From: CAWJTV01 sp963845695
Lineage (GTDB): Bacteria > Planctomycetota > Planctomycetia > Isosphaerales > Isosphaeraceae
Direction: 5' to 3'
Length of the DNA: 64,000 nucleotides
Assembly: GCA_963845695.1 (NCBI GenBank)
Contig: CAWJTQ010000003.1
Location: forward strand, 62,001 to 126,000
In this document: positions 57,040 through 64,000 of the stretch, piece by piece
How the letters are laid out: each line of letters opens with the position of its first letter
Numbering within the stretch: position 1 is the first letter of the stretch
Position numbers and translations under genes: made by a program
The notes under the pieces: generated by a model
The model's database searches: none
Seen by the model: only the letters and a program-made list of their open reading frames with translations
What the model was told of the DNA's origin: nothing

Positions 57040-57474
57040 TCAGGGCTGATAGAGTGGAACGCCCACGGCCTGGGCGGCGGCCTTGAGCGGGGCGTCCAGG
57101 CTGGCAATCGGCAAACCTTCCCGCAGGGCCAGCTCAAGGTAGGAAGCGTCGTAGGAAGTCAGCCCATGCTGCCGGGCAAGACTGAGGATGTCAGACCAAG
57201 CCCGTGCCTCGGTCTCACGATCCAACACGACCGGCATCCCGGAGAGGTACGACAGCCACTGCGTGGTGTCGGCCTGGGAGCACCGCTTCCGCCTCTCGCC
57301 CATCACCAGGACGTTGGCGATCTCGAGATGCCACAGGCGCGGCACGAGCATCTCCAGATTCGGAAGCTTGGCAATAATGGCGTCGGCGTACGGATCTTGC
57401 TCATCCTGGAAGAGCCAGGCGAGGGTGACGGACCCATCGAGGACAAAACGGTCTGGTGCGAGTACGGTGCTCAT
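57040..57474 (-). CDS. vapC: PIN-domain toxin, VapC family
   Basis: 144 aa. FVLDGSVTLAWLFQDEQ carries the first acidic residue of the PIN site. HLEIANVLVMGERRKR holds the central Glu, and LTSYDASYLELALREGLPIA and SLDAPLKAAA hold the later Asp residues. VapC toxins are Mg-dependent RNases that cut tRNA or rRNA and are held inactive by an antitoxin. The Phd-type antitoxin gene lies 27 bp upstream on the same strand, the expected order. ATG 57474 is the start. Confidence 0.9.
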   Translation of the reverse strand: MSTVLAPDRFVLDGSVTLAWLFQDEQDPYADAIIAKLPNLEMLVPRLWHLEIANVLVMGERRKRCSQADTTQWLSYLSGMPVVLDRETEARAWSDILSLARQHGLTSYDASYLELALREGLPIASLDAPLKAAAQAVGVPLYQP

Positions 57475-57501
57475 CGCAAGTGCGTCAGACAGGAGCGCGG
57501 G

Positions 57502-57750
57502 TTAGTATCGGTGCCCCTCGTGGGCCACATCGCGAAAAGACGCAGCGCCGAGCGAGCGCTGGACACGATCCCGGTACGCGAGCATCTCTCGGCCGACCTG
57601 GGCCGCATCCCGCTTCGCGGCAGTCTCGGGTGGAACGAGCATGGCGACGGGCTTGCCACGGTTCGTAATGAGGATGCGTTCCCCCTTGGAAGCTCGTTCC
57701 AAGAGCTGGGTGAGATGGGTCTTCGCCTCGAATGTTCCAATGCTGGTCAC
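57502..57750 (-). CDS. Phd/YefM-family antitoxin
   Basis: 82 aa. MTSIGTFEAKTHLTQLLERA and SKGERILITNRGKPVAMLVP are diagnostic of the Phd/YefM DNA-binding half. The C-terminal QVGREMLAYRDRVQRSLGA is the flexible toxin-binding part. It pairs with the downstream VapC toxin and should repress the shared promoter, which must lie in the 57751-57850 region. Confidence 0.9.
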   Translation of the reverse strand: MTSIGTFEAKTHLTQLLERASKGERILITNRGKPVAMLVPPETAAKRDAAQVGREMLAYRDRVQRSLGAASFRDVAHEGHRY

Positions 57751-58159
57751 GATGGAAGCCTCCAGAAAGCTAGTTTATCAAACCAGCTTATCGTCGTCCA
57801 GAGCCAGTTATTGAGAGTTTGCGGGATCGGATGATGAGCCGAGATTCGTAATGGCTCACACCAGCGGATTTGTAGGGTGGGTGCAACCCACCATCCGACA
57901 TGGGGTTACGGGGGTTGCACCCACCTTAGACCGAAGGTTCTCAACGATCTGAGCACATGAGCCGCGCAATCTTCGGCTGTTTCCACGGACGGCCTCGGTC
58001 TCATCGACCGACACCGTTCGGTCACCCGCAACCCGAGCCAGAAATCAGGACTGCTCACACGGTTGGGTCGGCTTGAGGATTTCCACACACGGCCCGAGAT
58101 GGTAGATTTGATGGACTTTTGTTGAATACAGCTTTGGGTGCCCAATCGCGGAGGCCAGG
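57751..58159. repeat. Intergenic region with a 14-bp perfect inverted repeat (57876-57925)
   Basis: GGTGGGTGCAACCC (57876-57889) is complementary to GGGTTGCACCCACC (57912-57925). The left arm is itself near-palindromic (GGGTGGGTGCAACCCACC). The rest of this roughly 410-bp region between the divergent antitoxin and PSCyt genes contains no gene I can recognise. Confidence 0.5.
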
Positions 58160-60513
58160 ATGCGTCAGTTGGCCCGCTGGACGGTCATCGCCTTGACGAT
58201 GTGGATCATGGGCAATCCGACGGTGCGCGCTCGAGAGGCGGGCTCGGACGAGGATCTCGAAGGCTTCTTCGAGCGCAGAATCCGCCCCGTTCTCGCGGGC
58301 ACTTGCGTGAAATGCCACGGGCCGTTGAAGGCCAGCGCCGGGCTGCGGCTCGACTCGCGCGAGGCGATGCTCAAAGGCGGCGAGACCGGGCCGGCGGTCG
58401 TGCCTGGCGATGCCAAGGCCAGCCTCTTGCTCCAGGCGGTCGAACACGAAGACGAGTCGCTCGAGATGCCACCGGGCAAACTGCTGCCGAAATCGGTGCG
58501 GGCCGACCTCGCCGCCTGGGTCCTGGACGGGGCAAAATGGCCGAAGTCGGTCCCATCGAGGCGAACAGTTACCGGCCAGAAGCACTGGGCCTTCGAGCCA
58601 TTTTCCGAAATCGTTCCACCGGACGATCCAACCGGTTGGTCCGAGCAGGCGCTCGATCGTTTCATCGCAGCTCGCCAGCGTGCCCATGGGCTACGGCCTG
58701 CGCCGAACGCCGATCGGCGCGCCTGATCCGGCGGGCGTCCTTTGACTTGATCGGCCTGCCGCCGACTCCCGAGCGCGTCGAGGCCTTCCTCGCCGATCGC
58801 CGCCCCGATGCCTATGAACGTCTGGTTGACGAATTGCTCGCCTCGCCCCACTACGGCGAGCGCTGGGGACGCTACTGGCTCGATCTCGCTCGCTACGCCG
58901 ACACCGCGGGAGATAACTCCGATTACCCGATCCCTCAGGCGTATCGCTATCGGGATTACGTCATCGACGCCTTCAATGCCGATGTCCCTTATGATCGCTT
59001 CCTTCACGAACAGCTCGCTGGCGACATCCTCGCCGCCGCCGGCCCGCCCAAAGATTACGCACGCCAGGTCGTCGCCACCGGTTTCATCGCGCAGGCCAAG
59101 CGGTTCGGTACCTTCAAGCTGGAAGACATTCACCAGATCATCGAGGACACGCTCAACACGACCGGCCAGGTCGTGCTCGGCCTGTCACTCCGCTGCGCAC
59201 GCTGCCACGACCACAAGTACGATCCGGTCACCTCCCGCGACTATTATGCCCTCTACGGCTTCTTCGCCAGCACCAAGTACCCCTTCGCCGGCGCCGAGGA
59301 ATTGAAGAGTCCAAGCGACTTCGTGCCGCTCATTCCAACGGCAGAAGTGAAGGCCCGCCAGGCCAAGCACTCCGAGGCGATCTCACAATTGAAGGCCAGG
59401 ATTCAGCGAACGACCGACGCGACGAGTCTCAAGGCACTGCGTGCGGAACTGGCCCGCAAGGAAAAGGAATCGCCGATCGCCGGAGCACCCGTGGCCTATG
59501 CCGTCTGCGACGGCCCACCGACCGACGCGAGCCTTCAGAAAGGCGGCGATCCCCATGACCTGGCGCAGTCATCCCCCGCGGTGTGTTGACCTGTCTCGAC
59601 TCGAATCCCTCCCTGGCGATCCCCAAGGAGGCCAGCGGACGACTCCAGCTCGCCCGATGGCTGACCGATGGACCGCCCGCGCCTGACCGCGCGGGTCATG
59701 GTCAACCGGATCTGGCAGCACCACTTTGGCAAACCGATCGTGGCAACGCCCTCGGACTTCGGACTCCGCGGTACCCCACCGACGCATCCCGAGCTTCTGG
59801 ACTGGTTGGCCCGTCAGTTCCTCGACTCCGGCTGGTCGGTCAAGGCAATGCATCGGACGATCATGCTCTCGAAGACCTACCAGCTCGCGTCGGCAGGCGA
59901 CACGTCCAACGCCGAGATCGACACGGGCAACCTCTGGTACTGGCGGTTCGACCGTCGTCCGCTCGACGCCGAGGCGCTTCGCGACACCCTTCTCGATCTG
60001 GCCGGCCGCCTCGACCGATCCCGACCCGGCCCCCACCCATTCCCGGCCGCGACTTCGTGGGGATTCACGGCCCATCACCAGTTCAAAGCGGTGTACGCCT
60101 CGGACCACCGGAGCGTCTACTTGATGGTCCAGCGCCTCCATCCTCACCCCTACCTCGCGTTATTCAACGGTCCCGATACGAGCCTGTCCACCGCCGTGCG
60201 CGACGACGCCTTCTTGCCGCTCCAGGCCCTCTTCCTGATGAACAGCCCATTCGTCCACGAACAAGCCGGCCGGTTCGCGCGGTCGTTGATCGAACGGGAG
60301 CCCGACACCCCCGCGAGACTCCGTCTGGCCTACCTGTGCGCCTATTCGCGACTCCCGTCGGAAGCGGAAGCGCGTCGAGCATTGGACTACCTCGACCGCT
60401 ACGAGAATCTTCTCGCCAAGGAGGGCATCCCGGCCGACCGCCGAGCCCTGCAATCCTGGTCGAGCCTGACCTGTGCGCTGCTGGCCTCGAACGAGTTCCT
60501 CTGCGTCGATTAA
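58160..60513 (+). CDS. PSCyt1-PSCyt2(DUF1549)-PSD1(DUF1553) protein, second copy; three frame breaks
   Basis: ATG 58160 follows GGAGG by 5 nt, with a signal peptide (WTVIALTMWIMGNPTVRA). Heme domain CVKCHG and MPPGKLLP, then DUF1549 (RRASFDLIGLPPTPERVEAF, CARCHDHKYDPV), then DUF1553 (LTARVMVNRIWQHHFGKPIV, FLMNSPFVHEQAGRFA). A C is missing at 58722 (GCGCCTG for GCGCCCTG) and at 59559 (GACCTGG for GACCCTGG), and a G is extra at 59670-59671. Corrected length is 784 aa, longer than the first copy because of a roughly 130-residue insertion between the two main domains. It is 22 bp upstream of its DUF1501 partner. Confidence 0.9.
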
Positions 60514-60535
60514 AGAGTGACTGAGGACGGTCGAC

Positions 60536-61912
<1,377 letters not shown>

Positions 61913-62413
61913 ATCGCGAATCAGGAAGGAGCCGTTCGGGAACGACGCCTCATCAGGACTCCGAGGCTCTGACGGAATCAGGCATCGGGAACGCAGAATC
62001 GAGAATTCACCAGATGCGCAGATTGTGGATTCGTGACCGCTCGGCGCGGTATTCTGACAGCGCGCATCACAAGGTCGAGACCACCATGACCTGAACATCG
62101 CCGCGTGAGCCGTGGGTGTGACCGAAGGATGGTTTCGACCCATTTCCCTGCACAGGAGAACCTGATCAATTCGTCATCGGGCGGGGGGTCGTGACAGCGC
62201 GTCTCGAGCGCCTGGAGCCGCCAATGTTGACGCTGGAGGTGGATCGGGACCGCAACTGTACTGGCCCTGGCCGCCGTCGTGGCCCGTTGCGCAGTGCATC
62301 GGAATGACGTACCAAGCGAGACCAGGTCCGAGGCTCTGTGGATCATCGACGAACCACGATGAGGCCACAACGGCGCCCAGCGACGAAGCCACGGTCAACC
62401 TCGGATCTCCTCG
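61913..62413. other. Intergenic region without a recognisable gene
   Basis: About 500 bp after the DUF1501 gene. No credible ORF, RNA gene or strong hairpin is visible. Confidence 0.4.
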
Positions 62414-62815
62414 TTGCCGCAACCCAGTGCCCCCGAGCCGGCCCGCATCCGCTCCTTCGGTGATTACGAGATCCTCCGCGAGATCGCCCGCGACGGAATG
62501 GGCATTGTGTTTCAGGCCCGGCAGGTGAGCCTGAACCGGCCGGTGGCATTTAAAGATGATCGTTGCCAGCCAGCGTGCCAACGAGACCGGCGTCAAGCGG
62601 TTCGACATGGCAGCAGAAGCCGCGGCGAATCTCGACCACTCCGGCATCGTCCCGATCTACGTGGTCGGTCAGCACGATGGCCAATGCGATTTCTCGATGG
62701 GCCCCGTCGAGGGGCAGAGCCTGTCGCATCGCCGGGCTGAAGGGCCCTTCCCGCCGCGCGAGGCAGCCGAGCTGATGGTGAAGGTGGCCGAGGCCATCGA
62801 GTCACGCAAGCTCGT
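62414..62815 (+). pseudogene. Truncated Ser/Thr protein kinase (N-lobe only)
   Basis: The sequence reads FGDYEILREIARDGMGIVFQ, ARQVSLNRPVA, then, with one extra T at 62549-62551 removed, LKMIVASQRANETGVKRF, NLDHSGIVPIYVVGQHDG and GPFPPREAAELMVKVAEAI. It is the N-lobe and hinge of a planctomycete Pkn2-like kinase. The ATP lysine (ALK) is present after correction, but one glycine of the loop is Asp (RDGMG for RGGMG). Homology stops about 62800, before the HRD catalytic loop, and no DFG or other C-lobe motif follows. It is a fragment, probably non-functional. Confidence 0.7.
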
Positions 62816-62836
62816 CGGAGGCGACAGGGGTTGCAT

Positions 62837-63415
62837 CTATTCGCGCCGGATCGTTCCGATCCAGCGGGGAACTCTCCTCCGGTAGGCGCGATAGGCTTCG
62901 CCGAAGCGAGCCACCAGACCGCGCTCCTCCTGGGGGATCTTGAGATAATTCAGCAACGTCCATCCCACGACCGTCAAGATCAGCATCACCACGCTGCCGT
63001 AGAAGATCGCCCAGCCGAGCCAATTGAACGTGCCGGCCAGGTACGTTGGGTTACGCGAGCAGGCGAAAGGACCGTGCGTAATCAGCACTCTTGACGTGGC
63101 CGTGAACAGTCCCTCCCCCTCGTCGAGCTCCAACACTGGGGGCAGGTTGGGAATCTGAGCGAACATCACGCTGAGTAACCAGACCAGGCCAAGAGCGCCA
63201 GCCACGACCGGGAAGAGCCCAAGCATGTTCCAGGCAGCAGGGCCGTGCTCGGTCCAGCCGAGGCGGGGCGTCAAGAGCGAGACAAGCCACGGCAACACGA
63301 GGAAATTAAACGGATACACAACTGATACAATGAAGACGCCCGCGATGATGGCCATCCGGCGCGAAATGCGGTATCGGTGCGAACGCTGACTGGCGGGGAC
63401 TTCGGGCGTACTCAT
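62837..63415 (-). CDS. Isoprenylcysteine carboxyl methyltransferase-like (ICMT/PEMT) membrane protein
   Basis: 192 aa from ATG 63415, with AAGGAA upstream. About five membrane segments (MAIIAGVFIVSVVYPFNFLV, MLGLFPVVAGALGLVWLLSV). The conserved block GPFACSRNPTYLAGTFNWLG is the R-N-P-x-Y-x-G SAM-binding motif, and EERGLVARFGEAYRAYRRRV is the C-terminal E-E/R-F-G-x-x-Y motif. Bacterial members methylate lipids or unknown small substrates at the membrane. It is convergent with the kinase fragment. A 28-codon open segment (MDKHEPSNEELRRFRAETEE) just upstream, from 63500, could be a separate short gene or an alternative start. Confidence 0.8.
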   Translation of the reverse strand: MSTPEVPASQRSHRYRISRRMAIIAGVFIVSVVYPFNFLVLPWLVSLLTPRLGWTEHGPAAWNMLGLFPVVAGALGLVWLLSVMFAQIPNLPPVLELDEGEGLFTATSRVLITHGPFACSRNPTYLAGTFNWLGWAIFYGSVVMLILTVVGWTLLNYLKIPQEERGLVARFGEAYRAYRRRVPRWIGTIRRE

Positions 63416-63654
63416 GGCTTTCCTTCTGGACTCCCAGCAATTCTTCCGTTTCGGCGCGAAAGCGGCGGAGTTCCTCGTTGCTCGGCTCGTGCTTGTCCAT
63501 CCACTCATCTGCCTGACTGTACCAGGCGCGAGCCCGCGGACGCTACGTCCGGCGACGTAACCTCCCATGCTGGCCCGAGGCCGACGCGAGCCGCAGAGAG
63601 AACAGCTTTGGCGCTCGAGACAACGGAGACCGAGGTTTCCCCCGACGCTCCGCG

Positions 63655-64000
63655 TCACCGGCAGCCCCGCCAGAGCGTACCTCGGCGCGTTAGCAATTGC
63701 CTTAACCCATCCACAGGCTCCATTTCCATCATGGCGTCCTCAAGAACCTCGGTCTTTGTGTTCCTGTAAGCCACGGTACCGGGTACTGGGCGATTCCCAG
63801 CAAGCGTGAGCAGGACGGCCTTCGTGTTGTCAAACCACTCCTGCCTTTCTCCGGGCCGGAAGCACATTGCAACGTCAGTAAAGATCCCACTGGCCTGGTG
63901 GTTTCTGCCAACGATCGCAAACCACACATTGAGCTTCGCCTGGCGGATCAGTCTCACGCGTTCGTCGTTTGTCGTGATTTCAGGGTGGGCCTTCGCGAAG
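63655..64000 (-). CDS. C-terminal part of a gene running off the window edge, unknown function
   Basis: The frame is open from the edge at 64000 to the stop at 63655, so the start is missing. It reads FAKAHPEITTNDERVRLIRQ, LNVWFAIVGRNHQASGIFTD and FDNTKAVLLTLAGNRPVPGT. No family is recognised; codon use looks coding. GTG 63957 could be a start only if this is a small separate ORF. Confidence 0.5.
   Translation of the reverse strand, partial: FAKAHPEITTNDERVRLIRQAKLNVWFAIVGRNHQASGIFTDVAMCFRPGERQEWFDNTKAVLLTLAGNRPVPGTVAYRNTKTEVLEDAMMEMEPVDGLRQLLTRRGTLWRGCR

Noticed and set aside
63306..63500. Minus-strand 64-codon frame starting MDKHEPSNEELRRF
   Set aside because: The first 28 codons look plausible, but the rest overlaps the methyltransferase start in another frame. 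It may be a short leader gene broken by an indel; not supportable as it stands.

Overview
This 64-kb window is high-GC bacterial chromosome and almost certainly comes from a planctomycete, probably an Isosphaeraceae-like lineage. The evidence is gene content. There are two PSCyt/DUF1549-DUF1553 plus DUF1501 modules, a DUF1559 pseudopilin-like protein, a sulfatase, paired TPR/FG-GAP/ASPIC-UnbV proteins, many Tat-like or lipoprotein signals, and an LPS-type kdsD-kdsC-lptC/ostA cluster. No tRNA, rRNA, CRISPR array, integrase or transposase was recognised.

Layout. 0-11 kb: mostly unlinked housekeeping and secreted enzymes (MDR oxidoreductase, NagB-like protein, S1/P1 nuclease, RluB-type pseudouridine synthase, PyrK, a UVR-motif protein, a GH-like secreted protein, an alpha/beta hydrolase). 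11-18 kb: a degenerate repeat patch, then the Kdo/LPS transport cluster ending in a roughly 1,494-residue OstA/LptC-like protein. 18-26 kb: a TMTC-like membrane glycosyltransferase with TPRs and two TPR-FG-GAP-UnbV proteins. 26-32.4 kb: a GNAT acetyltransferase, a TIR-domain gene remnant, and a giant TIR-CHAT-STAND(NB-ARC)-TPR protein, which is the most interesting locus. 32.5-40 kb: sulfatase, DUF1501/PSCyt operon, lipoprotein and DUF1559 protein. 40-47 kb: a methyltransferase-glycosyltransferase fusion, YihY, and a run of small stress or envelope proteins (DUF883-like, CsbD, a Cys-rich copper-binding protein). 47-51 kb: an overlapping HAD / deoxyhypusine-synthase-like / PfkB cassette. 51-58 kb: a surface Ig-like protein, tandem secreted paralogues, Hsp20, a DUF1579 protein and a VapC/Phd toxin-antitoxin pair. 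58-64 kb: a second PSCyt/DUF1501 module, a truncated Ser/Thr kinase, an isoprenylcysteine-methyltransferase-like protein and a partial gene at the edge.

An important caveat: about 17 genes are broken by single-base indels, roughly three quarters of them one-base insertions, usually a duplicated neighbouring base. Removing them restores full-length proteins of the expected family with no other damage. This looks like uncorrected long-read sequencing error rather than mass pseudogenisation. I give such genes as one CDS spanning all fragments and state where the frame breaks. The TIR-CHAT gene alone needs seven such corrections, all in the same direction, and then reads as one open frame of 1,473 codons. 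Two further genes contain an in-frame TGA in the identical context GT-TGA-CGG.
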